64,000 bases of DNA from Platycnemis pennipes (Eukaryota; Arthropoda; Insecta; Odonata; Platycnemididae): NCBI GenBank assembly GCA_933228895.1, contig OW121846.1:5363915-5427914 (forward strand), written 5' to 3'. The notes beneath the pieces were generated by a model. The model did not search any database and was not told the origin of the DNA. It saw only the letters and a program-made list of their open reading frames with translations. Shown here piece by piece: positions 30,975 through 39,745 of this stretch (position 1 is the stretch's first letter; the number at the start of each line of letters is the position of its first letter). A program made the translations under genes and the position numbers.

Positions 30975-32291
30975 AATGATAGATTAATATCCAGAACAAA
31001 TCTGCAGAAATTTGGGACGGACGGGTCCTCTGAAGTTGTTAAAAATATATTAAAAACACACGTTCCTACGTCAGGTTAGCAGTGGAAATCCTGAAGTTGG
31101 AAAGTTTTTGTTACTGAAAGAGGCGTTAGGTACCTACATAGGTGTTAGGTTGGGTAAAGGAATTGTTTGGTGGGTGCCAATAAACGATCGTTTTAGATGG
31201 TATCATGTCCGATACGTTCACACAATTACATCGAGAGTTCCCCAGTGAATCGTAATAGGTCCCCTTCCATTTCTTTCATACATCAACGATATAGGTGCCG
31301 TAGTAGAAGTAACCTTAGACCTGTAGACGACGCGGTAAGTTACAGGGAAATAGCTGATGAAGAAGATAGTGAATCACTCAGTGCAGGAATTCAAGTTTGA
31401 TACGATGAATGCCAGTTGGAACTAAACCTGATAGTGTGTAGCTTTAAATTTTTGGAAGAGGAATTACTAGAATGATCAGTAGAGCAATCCATATAACAGC
31501 AGTGAAGCCATAATAGATACCGTTGAATCCATAAAGTATTTAGATACTTCAATTTTTATTTTATGATCCATAATGTTTGCACAATTGTAAGTAAATACAA
31601 CATTGTTTTTAACTTGTGTTGCTTTAATGTTTGGAGTTGATTTTTCATATATTTGCGAAGATATTAATTCATTCTAATATTGTGCACTTATCAATAAATG
31701 CATCCAACTATTAACTTGCTCATGTTGTACTTTTCTTGGCACTGTTTATTTGGAATAATATACTGTTTACAAAATGCGTTCTTTTTCATTGTTAATTGTT
31801 AATTGTTTCAGACATTCTTTGGCGTTTCCCGGTTTATAGTAGGGGGTTTTACTAAGATTAAAGTTTATCTATCTTCCAATATATTCACAGCCGTTGGCCA
31901 TATCCGATAGCTGCTGTGCTATAGTTGTGAGAGTACGTGTCTCTATAACCGTGTCTTGGTTAACCCTTCTTTTGCTTACGTGTTAAAATAACCCGCGTTA
32001 CATGTTCTCGTTGCCTTCTTGTAGCTTTATGACACAGAGATATCTTGTAAAAATGAGATGCCGGAATGTGAAGTTTTCGAGCAGTGTTGTCTTTTTAGGT
32101 ATCATTTAGCGCGTTTTACCTGTATTACACATGAGCATAGCACCAGGGATTTGTCAATATGCTTCATTTTACTTTAGAGTCCCTCATAACTTGTTTTCGA
32201 ACGAATATGTTCCTCTCGAAACGTATTTACGACGGGTTTATGTTGACATTTCCCAGACACCTCAGGTTGCCGGCGCCACTTTTTTGGAACC
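30975..32291. other. No supported gene
   Basis: AT-rich sequence between the Gypsy and BEL/Pao elements. Short frames only. Nothing recognised. Confidence 0.4.
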
Positions 32292-32860
32292 TATTTTACG
32301 CGACTAGACTGGTGTCAATGGCGCCGCGGAACCCTGATATCCTTTTAATATAGTATCCCTGTTAAGTATATCGGAATAGTTATAAAAACAGTTATAAATA
32401 GTTATAAATAGCTATAGGAGTTTATAGCATCTATAAGTTAATATAGTATCCCTACCTTCCCTCTTTTAAATTCCCTTCTTTCCGCCTTGGGCGCAATTCG
32501 GGCATCACTTGTTTTTCGCGTTTTCAACTGCCGCGAATTTATTTCTGAGAGTGAGTTTCGTACGAGAAGAGTATGGGTCAGCCCGGACTGAAGGAGTGGA
32601 GGTTAGTCGGCTCTGGTCAGCCTGTTATACTGACCACGCGGAAGCAGCCACTCCCGAAGCGAGCGCCTCGGGCGATTAGCGAAGGAGGAACCCATGTAAG
32701 AACCCATTTTCCCTCTCATCTTCCCAATCACTCATTATTATGCTCTCCCAACTTATTTTCTTCCCGGTGTGTTATTTTGAAGTACCCGACTTGTATCGGC
32801 TTGCCTCCTCAAATTCATAGTCGCGCGGCAGTTGACGGCCCCGAGTGTGTACCTACATTT
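32292..32860 (+). repeat. BEL/Pao 5' LTR
   Basis: Shares blocks with 46287-46748: CCTTGGGCGCAA, GTATGGGTCAG, CGGACTGAAGG, GGCTTG.CTCCTCAAATTC and CGGCAGTTGAC. Identity is low, so the element is old. A 78-bp insertion sits at 32361-32438. Confidence 0.7.
32361..32438. repeat. 78-bp AT-rich insertion with 15-bp direct repeats
   Basis: TAATATAGTATCCCT occurs at 32346-32360 and again at 32439-32453. The intervening 78 bp contain several GTTATAAATA-type units and have no counterpart in the 3' LTR. Confidence 0.6.
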
Positions 32861-32944
32861 CATTGGTGCCGAAACCCGGGACTTTTTTATTTTCGAGGAG
32901 TTTTTCTTTTTGTTACAATTTTCGTTGCCGTACCAATATTTAAT

Positions 32945-33549
32945 ATGGGCGGGGCGGACGAAAGGAAGAAAAGGGGACCTGTTACCAGGAAACAGTTTGA
33001 CACGCAACTAAAGCTTCTTCGATTCAAGCGGGATCAGTTTAATGCAACAGAAATCGTTGCATTAAACTGATTCCGCTTAACTTTAATTGACTTAGACAAA
33101 GAGTTAAACGGTTCGGGAGCGGAAATCTCAACTCTTCCCTAATTAGAGATGTTTCGCACTTGTAAGGTTCACATTCAGGATGTCTACACTTAGGTTTCAG
33201 AGTGCTCAAGATACTATTTTCGAGTATTACCTCAATTCCAATTAACCAGATGTTTTTTTCTTTGGACTCGGGTCTTTCGGCAGACCACTTTGATTTCATT
33301 CTCACTGTTCTGGAAAAATCGGTAAGTTCATCCACATCGAATAAGTCAGTTGCGAAGTCTAATTCTCCGGTCACAAGTAGGTTATCCCGGCTTCCCATGA
33401 TTGAAGTCCCGCGTTTTTCTGGGGTATTCTCGGAGTGGGAATCTTTCCGCGATCTTTTCCAATCTGTCGTCCACGAGAGAGAAGATATTCCACCTGTGGA
33501 GAAGATTTCCTATCTAAAGCCCACCCTTAATGGTAAAGCAGCCGCATTT
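32945..33549 (+). pseudogene. gag: BEL/Pao Gag, N-terminal part
   Basis: Begins MGGADERKKRGPV (32945). The first frame is cut by a palindrome at 33026-33078 and stops at 33071. Gag resumes in the frame 33202-33550 with MIEVPRFSGVFSEWESFRDL, VEKISYLKPTLNGKAA, the usual start of the BEL/Pao Gag helical domain. It is interrupted by the LINE at about 33555. Confidence 0.75.
33026..33078. repeat. Palindrome with 23-bp arms inside BEL Gag
   Basis: Left arm 33026-33048 (AAGCGGGATCAGTTTAATGC...) and right arm 33056-33078 pair with one mismatch around a 7-nt loop. It destroys the Gag frame, so it arose after the element inserted. Confidence 0.85.
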
Positions 33550-33554
33550 TTGTT

Positions 33555-34905
33555 CAGTTTGGCATTCAGCAGTTTGGCTTTAGGCCAGGCAAAACAACTG
33601 TCAAGCAGTCAACCATGTAGTTAAGTTGATTCTAGATGCTTTCGAAGAAAAAACTGGCACTATTATGACATTAATTGATCTGACAAAAGCTTTTGACTGT
33701 GTTTTACACCCTCTTCTACTACGGAAACTGGAGTACTATGGTATTAAGGGCAATGAACTCAAACTGATGAAATCTTATCTACATAATCGAATGCAGCCAG
33801 TTGAATTATACGGAAATAGATCCAGTATTCTCCCAGTTCAATGTGGTGTTCCTCAAGGTTCAGTCTTTGGTCCCTTGCTGTTCCTTGTGATGATCAATGA
33901 TATTTCTTCCAACATTACTTGCAACACCATTATATATGCAGATGACACAACATTTGTACAGAAATATGAGTGTCCTCGGGAGGTTCCAGGTATATCTAAT
34001 AATATTCTCTTACAAGCTCTAAGTTAGTTTTCTCATAATGGTTTAGCTCTGAATACTGATAAAACCCAACATCTATATTGCAGTCTAAGTCCTGGCCAAG
34101 CTGTGGACAAAACAGTTAAATTATTAGGCATGCATCTTGATAGTAAGCTAACCTGGGACCAGCATATTACTGTGACAAGCGTGAAACTCTCTAAGACCTT
34201 TTTTATGCGTAGAAAACTCCATATACTGATTCCCCCCAGCTTTCTCAATACAATATATTTCTCCCTTTTCCGCTGCCACATTACATATGGAATTGAACTT
34301 TGGGGCAATGGCCCAGATGTGAGGCAAGTCTTTCTCTTACAGAAAAAGGCTATCCGTACTATAACCTTCTCCCCACCAAGTGAACCCTGTGCGCCTCTAT
34401 TTAATAAATTAGGTAGGTATCCCAACATTATGTAGGTATGTGATACATATATACATAAAACTCTCATGTATATCAAGGCAAATCTTAATAAATACTCCGT
34501 CAGACCAAATGTACATTTTTATGACACAAGGAAAAAATAAGACATTGATGCAATATACCGTAAACTCAGTAGGTCCTTGCTTTTACATGAAAGAATAGGA
34601 ATAAAAATGTTTAACGCACTCCCCTGTGAAGCCAGGACAGTCTCAAATGAGAAATTTAGTCGGGCCATACTAACTTGGCTCACAACTAAAGCCTTGTATG
34701 CAGTGGCTGAATTCTCGGAGCTAAATGCTCATGAAATCCATTTCTAAATTTTGATGCTATATATTCTCTGTGCTCTAGGAAAAGTATTTTAATCTTTTTT
34801 GTGTAATTTTGTAAATTTTGTCCTTTTTTGTACTACTTTGACGTCTGTAATGTTTGACATTGACCCGATTAATAAAGTTTAATAATAATTGTTAATAATT
34901 AATTG
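33555..34905 (+). mobile_element. CR1/Jockey-like LINE (5'-truncated) in BEL Gag
   Basis: Starts about 33560 with QFGFRPGKTT and runs to a TAATAA-rich 3' end at about 34880-34905. RT motifs: LIDLTKAFDCVLHPLLL, GVPQGSVFGPLLFLV and the catalytic YADD (33935-33946). After a stop at 34025, thumb and connection sequence (LLGMHLDSKLTWDQHI, LFRCHITYGIELWGN, LLQKKAIRTI) and further C-terminal pieces reach about 34747. The endonuclease is missing through 5' truncation. Exact ends and target duplication are uncertain. Confidence 0.85.
33626..34747 (+). pseudogene. LINE reverse transcriptase, partial
   Basis: Two open pieces (33626-34027 and 34103-34435) and a decayed tail. The first holds the RT palm with YADD, the second the C-terminal region ending RRLHIL- and LQKKAIRTI-type sequence. 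A stop at 34025-34027 and another near 34433 separate the pieces. Nested in BEL/Pao Gag and itself inactive. Confidence 0.8.
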
Positions 34906-34989
34906 AATCTTAAGATTTAATTATTTAGATAAGATTTTTCTCCAATCAAGTCCGGGTCCTTGTCACGTCTACAGCAATTTGTTAATACG

Positions 34990-36010
34990 TTTTTGGAGAT
35001 GTATGCGGTCTTAAATATGCTCAATATTCCCAATTTAGGTGAATTTATTTTTTAGGCTGACTGTTCGCGTAGTTGACCTAGAAACATTGGCCCCTGTTTA
35101 AAAAGACGCTGAACGATGATATGTCCCCTTCTGTCCTCCATTCCTCAACTTCGCCATAAGACGTATTAAGGTAATGTTGACTTCTGCCGGGCCTGTTGGT
35201 GCTGTTTCTTCTTCTTGTGTCACGTCACGGTCCTCTCATCAGCTGATGTATGTTTCTGTTCGCGATACTCCTCCCAATATTGAGGATAATTCATGTCACG
35301 CTGAACTTTGCACTCTGTGCACCACTTATGGCCCACTTTTTCAATATTCCAAGTATTTGGCGAAGGATATTAACCAGCGAACGGAGTTTATACGCTAAAA
35401 AAAATGTGCCTTGATTATTAAAAGCCAGGACATTGGGCCCTAAGATGTTTTCACAAAAGATGCGCTGTGATTTGTAGGCGATTTGATCATTCGACTCTTC
35501 AGTCCTCTAATTCTATTGTTAAGGCAATCGCCCTTCCGCAGTCTGTCTTTCACAGCGTAACCCCTCCACTGCCGGTCATCGGCTACACCGCGCTCACCTC
35601 TGGTGTCGAGTTCGAACCTTCGCAGATGGTTGTCCTTGGTACTGCAGTTGTTCGCATACGAAATGCCGCAGGTCATCTGGAACCAATTAGGGTTCTCTTA
35701 GATTGTGGATCAGAAGTCTGTCATTTCCTCCGCTGCGGTCGACCGGCTGAGATTACCCGTGTCAGGTCATATTGGGTCTTTGTATGGCCCAAAGGAAGTT
35801 TGCATGTCCCCCACCCAGACACGCTTAGTCCCCAGTCTTGAAGACTAAAGCCGTCATTATTCATAATTTGACGGAAGACCTTCCTCCGGTACCATTACCG
35901 GCTTTATTATGAGAAAGCTTTCTTCATCTTTTCCTTGCGGACTGCTCTTTCGACTCGCCTTCATCGCTTGATTTAATTTTAGGAGGAGATCTTCTCCCTA
36001 AGGCCTTGGT
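34990..36010 (+). pseudogene. BEL/Pao Gag end, zinc knuckle and protease
   Basis: After the LINE the BEL reading resumes in several frames. CTLCTTYGPLFQYSKYLAKD (about 35307-35370) resembles the BEL Gag zinc knuckle. VVLGTAVVRIRNAAGHLEPI and VLLDCGSEVCHFL (35632-35730) form the aspartic protease, with DCGS in place of the more usual DSGS. VIIHNLTEDLPPVPLPAL and SLDLILGGDLL follow (35850-36000). Several frameshifts. Confidence 0.75.
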
Positions 36011-36179
36011 GGTAGAAATTCAATACTTGTGATTTAACCGCCTTTAATACCATTTTTGGATGTGTTTTCATTGGCAGCGGCATCCTCAATTCCCTCCTAC
36101 GAAGTGTCCTGTACTATCTGCCAGGAAATCCCTCGTGTGAACCAAGGACAGCATTTTTTGGGAATTAGAAGTGTTACAT

Positions 36180-37311
36180 GTGGAGGATCGAGAGTGTGAA
36201 GTATTCTTCTTACAAAACCATAGCAGGGATGTTACGGGCAGATATATTGTGCCGTTGCCTTTCACTAACTTCCCCCTTTGTTAGGTGCCTCGGGTGCTCA
36301 AGCGCAGAGAAGGTGATTGAGTATGGAGGCAAACTGCGTCGGAAGTTAAAAAACAAATGCAGTCGTTTTTTGCCTTTGGCACATGTCCTCCACTGAAATC
36401 AAGTCTGCTACTGCATTCCTCATCACTCCGTGATTAAATCGATGCCAGGAAATTCGAAATTAAGGGTTGTATTTGACGCCTCTGCGCGTTCTTCTACGGG
36501 TATATCACTAAATGATGTGCTCCTCGCGGGTCCTAAACTCCAATGGGATATCTTCATCACCTTAATTACATTTAGAATCCACCGAATCGCATCTGCAGCG
36601 GACACCGTAAAGATGTATCGCCCGATTCAAGTGAATCCCGATCACCGGTAGTTTCACCACATCTTTTGGTGAGAAAATTCAAGTGATCCCATAAAGGACT
36701 ATGAACCTGTGGTGATATATTCTCCCTTCTTGGCTATTCGTGTTCTCCATCATCTAGCCTACGATGATGATGAGAGTTCTTTTCCGTTGGCCGCTGAAGC
36801 CCTGCTTAGGGATACGTAGGTATCTCGATGACAGTGCCTCAGGAGTTGATACTGTATCAGACGTCTTAGCTTTGCAAATTCAGCTAATTAAATTAATAAA
36901 GTTAGGCGGCTTCCCTTTAGAAAAATGGGCTTGTAACTCTCTAAAGTTATTGCATAATCTCCCGGAAGATGAGTGTGAGGTTGCATAGTATTCTGAGGGG
37001 GACGAAGTTGCTTCCTTGAAAGACTTGGGTATTTTTTGGCTACCATAACCTGATATTTTCTCCTATTATGTTCATTTTGATTCTGATATCTCGTCCAAAA
37101 GAATGCTTCTCTCTAACATTGCAAAAATCTTCGATCCGATTGGGGCTTTATCTCCCTTTGCTTTTTGTGCTAAATGCTTGATGGTCATTGAAATTGGATT
37201 GGGATGACCCTGTTCGCAAAAAATATCTTCTTAAGTGGCAAGAATTTATATCCCAAACTCCTATTTTGTCGGGAATTCATATTCCCCGGTTCGTCACACT
37301 TCCTAACCGTC
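36180..37311 (+). pseudogene. pol: BEL/Pao reverse transcriptase
   Basis: Pieces in changing frames. SKLRVVFDASARSSTG, SLNDVLLAGPKLQWDIF, FRIHRIASAADTVKMYRPIQ (36430-36640) are the first RT motifs of Pao elements. RYLDDSASGVDT (36819-36850) is the catalytic region, in its Pao form YLDDS. LIKLGGFPLEKWACNS and a connection ending IPRFVTLPNRP follow (37311). The sequence is then cut by the hAT fragment. Confidence 0.8.
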
Positions 37312-37423
37312 CAGAGTAGGCTTGTGCGATGACCGATTTTGGTCATCGATATTCGATGAAATAATTTCATCGAAATGCTTCGATGACGATGGCTGTCATC
37401 GATCATCGAATAGAGTGTACACG

Positions 37424-37545
37424 ATGATCGATGACTGTCGATGATCGATGAATTACGATGATCGATGAATTACGATGTTCGTTGAATTACGATGATCGAT
37501 GCATGACGATGATCGATGACTATCAATGATCGATGCAGATGTCTC
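37424..37545. repeat. Subterminal ATGATCGATGA repeat array
   Basis: Repeated GATGATCGATGA units separated by short spacers such as ATTAC, about eight copies with variation, near the 3' end of the hAT fragment. Subterminal repeats in hAT elements often bind their transposase; here that is inference. Confidence 0.7.
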
Positions 37546-37642
37546 GGTTGGCAGTTTGTGGCTATTAAGTGAAGATTGAGTTGGGTCAAACTTAATTGAG
37601 AAGGACAAGACCTATTTATTAAAGAGCGAAACAAGCACCAAG

Positions 37643-37778
37643 TTACAAATTAAGCAACAACTCTTTGTTGTGGTATAATACAATTATCATATTTTCATCG
37701 GTAAGTACAAGTCGGTCGTCCAACACAACGTTTCCTGAATCGCTGAAGAACCACTCTGATGACGTTGAAGTGGCAGGA
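37643..37778 (-). pseudogene. hAT transposase C-terminal dimerisation segment
   Basis: Minus strand: IPATSTSSEWFFSDSGNVV, DDRLVLTDENMIIVLYHNKEL, then a stop. This is the conserved end of hobo/ZBED-type hAT transposases, with a tryptophan where many have arginine after SSE. Upstream codons are MITE sequence. A fragment of about 45 residues, inactive. Confidence 0.75.
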
Positions 37779-38216
37779 ATGGGGGCGTTTACTCGGAACC
37801 GAAATCGCAATTTTGTACACGAAATCGTTAGATGGAAACGAAAAAAGAATTTTAATGAAAAAATTAATCTTCTAACCTCAACCATTCACTCATAAATCAA
37901 AAATTAAAATAAGCAAAAGGTGACGCCCACCGAAAATGCTGCTGTGATAACATCGACGTCATTTTCCTCCCGTCCTTGACTGCTTTCAGGGGAGAGGAAG
38001 GGAGTGGAGGAGGATTCTCGGAAGGTCTGCTCGCACAGATGCTGTCGCAATCAATCCCATTGACCGAGTCAGCTGTGTCCCCCCCCATTGCGATAAGCTA
38101 AGTAGCTTTGCGGGCTCAGTTCTGATTGGACGAAGTCGTTACACGTCAGAGGTTGCACCACGCCCACTTTTCCGAAAGGGTTAAAAACATCAGTTTTTCG
38201 CCGCTTATAACTCGGG
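37779..38216 (+). mobile_element. MITE family A, copy 2 (right end missing)
   Basis: Starts ATGGGGGCGTTTACTCGG and matches copy 3 until CTTATAACTCGG (38216), where BEL RNase H sequence begins directly. About 90 bp of the MITE, the 5' part of the hAT element and the first part of RNase H were therefore lost in one deletion or rearrangement. Confidence 0.8.
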
Positions 38217-38532
38217 TCATGGCTCTTGAATCGTATTTCCCTCACTTCGAAAGATAAGATTTCTATTTCCCACACTTTTGCCTTTTCAGATTCTACCATT
38301 GTTCTTTCATGGTTGGCAACTCCTCCGCATCTATTTAAGATAATCGTAGCCAATCGCGTGACAGAGACAAAAGATAATCTTCCAGTGCGCTCATGGTTTC
38401 ATATTGACTCTGATCAGAACCCGGCTAATTGTGCTTCTCCCGGGCTTCTTCCTCAGCAACTTACGCGTTGAATTATATTGGTCAGGTCTATCATTCCTCA
38501 CACTTTCTTTTGATCTTTGGCCCTCACGACAT
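38217..38532 (+). pseudogene. pol: BEL/Pao RNase H region, left part
   Basis: SISHTFAFSDSTIVLSWLAT, FKIIVANRVTETKDNLPVRS and SDQNPANCASPGLL (38226-38460) are typical of the Pao RNase H and following segment, then after a frame change YWSGLSFLTLSFDLWPSRH. The reading is interrupted exactly at the hAT target duplication CACGACAT (38525-38532) and resumes at 44903. Confidence 0.8.
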
Positions 38533-38955
38533 CATGGGCGTAGCCAGGGCATTTGGCTGGGGAGGGGGGCCATGGGACCACCCACCCTCCGGGGGTCTGG
38601 GGGGTACCCCTACTTCAAGAGGGGGTGTTTCTCCCCAGCAAACGATTTTTAATTTAACCTTGATGCGCCCCAATGGTGGTCCGAAATGCGCGCCATTTGC
38701 GAACGCCGCGCGTCCGCTGCCCCCTTGCGGCTCCCGCGTGAACCACCCTCTGGCCTAGCAACAAGGCCACGTGCAAGAGGCGCTCTCACGCGCACCATGA
38801 AGCGTCACGGGTTTTCCCCAACCCCTTCCCCCGCCTCCGAGGACACACCGAGGTGCCTTTCACTTTTCCTCTCCCCCGCGCGCTCTTCCCCTCCCCTAGC
38901 TCCGCCAACGCACCCTGATTGGCCCGACCCTGGCCACACCCCCATCTCCGGACGG

Positions 38956-38963
38956 AATATAAG
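38956..38963 (+). promoter_or_regulatory. Putative TATA box of Gypsy 2
   Basis: AATATAAG in the LTR, about 40 bp downstream of a GATTGG (inverted CCAAT) motif and a CCACACCCCC box. The spacing fits a U3 promoter, with R starting about 30 bp further on. The same motif lies in the 3' LTR at 41546-41553. Confidence 0.5.
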
Positions 38964-39007
38964 CCAGGGTCTCGGCCAGGGAAAAGGAGAGTTCGCCAGT
39001 GGAGGGA

Positions 39008-39157
39008 ACACAGTTCGGGCACTGCCTTTGAGCTCCCCTCTCTCCACTGGCGGAGTCCACCGGATGGAAGGAACACAGTTCAGGCTCTGCCTTCGAGCTC
39101 CCTCCTCCACCCCCCAGGGTACGCCGCACGCCACAGTTCGGGCTCCGCCTTCGAGCT
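39008..39157 (+). repeat. Three related repeats within the Gypsy 2 LTR
   Basis: ACAGTTCGGGC.CTGCCTTTGAGCTC-type units of about 27 bp at roughly 39008, 39069 and 39131, spaced about 60 bp, just downstream of the predicted transcription start. The same three units occur in the 3' LTR (offset 2590 bp). The role is unknown. Confidence 0.7.
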
Positions 39158-39587
39158 TGTGCCGGCGTATCTCCTGACCGCTCTCCTCGTCCACGGCTGA
39201 TCCTGGACGAGCTACCTCACCTGACCGCCGCCCGGGGTGAACGCCAGCGCCCGATCGCCGCAGTGGACCCGCAGCTCAGGCCCCTCCAGACGCCACCGCC
39301 GTCCCAGCTTCGGCCGCCCAGATACGCGCCGAAAAGGACAACTACTGAAGCGAGCGCACGCCGCCGTTCCATTTTGTGGGAGAAGGCTTGCCTTCTCCTT
39401 GTAACCCTCTTCACCACGGAAAAATAAATAAACCCGAGTCAACCTTTCTTTGGGGTTTTCTTTCTTTATTATTCCCCTGGCAGTCCCCGCCGCCTCCGCT
39501 CGCCGACTCCATCAATAAGAGACTCGCGGGTACGGGATCCAGGATCTCGGTCGCTCCCCGCCCCTCCCTGACGTCGAGTACGCGACA

Positions 39588-39605
39588 AGTGGCGCCCAAC
39601 GTGGG
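39588..39605 (+). promoter_or_regulatory. Gypsy 2 primer-binding site
   Basis: TGGCGCCCAACGTGGGGC directly follows the 5' LTR, the form that pairs with the 3' end of tRNA-Lys. A partial second copy, GTGGCGCCCAAC, lies at 39731-39742. Confidence 0.85.
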
Positions 39606-39745
39606 GCTACGGCAGCCTTGAAAGCAGCCAGGAACCTACAGCTCTACAACTGACGCCGGCAGGAGAAGGGAGTGAGGCAACTACGGCGGCAACATCCACG
39701 GCTCTTCCGAGAGAGCCTCAACAACACTCGGTGGCGCCCAACACT

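Larger units (their letters stand above)
37312..37778 (-). mobile_element. hAT element fragment (3' end) in BEL/Pao
   Basis: Its outer end at 37312 has a hAT-like terminus CAGAGTAGGCTTGTGCGATG. Moving inward, a subterminal region has many copies of ATCGATGA (37380-37545), followed by the transposase C-terminus on the minus strand (37643-37778). The other half is lost at the junction with MITE copy 2. Confidence 0.65.
38661..39587 (+). repeat. Gypsy 2 5' LTR
   Basis: Starts TGATGCGCCCC and ends CGCGACA. Contains a reverse CCAAT box (GATTGG, about 38917), a TATA-like AATATAAG (38956-38963), three internal repeats around CAGTTCGGGC and GCCTTCGAGCT, and AATAAATAAA (about 39423) as the likely poly(A) signal. 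Confidence 0.95.

Noticed and set aside
37424..37545. CRISPR-like array
   Set aside because: The short ATGATCGATGA repeats have spacers of 3-8 bp, no unique spacers of CRISPR length, and lie in a eukaryotic hAT element.
38686..39177. 163-codon open frame in the 5' LTR of Gypsy 2
   Set aside because: Identical to the tail of the Gag frame in the 3' LTR. In the 5' LTR it has no Gag upstream and would not be translated as such.
38786..39194. Minus-strand frames of 77-129 codons in the LTRs (also 41376-41784)
   Set aside because: GC-rich antisense shadows, repeated in both LTRs without any motif.
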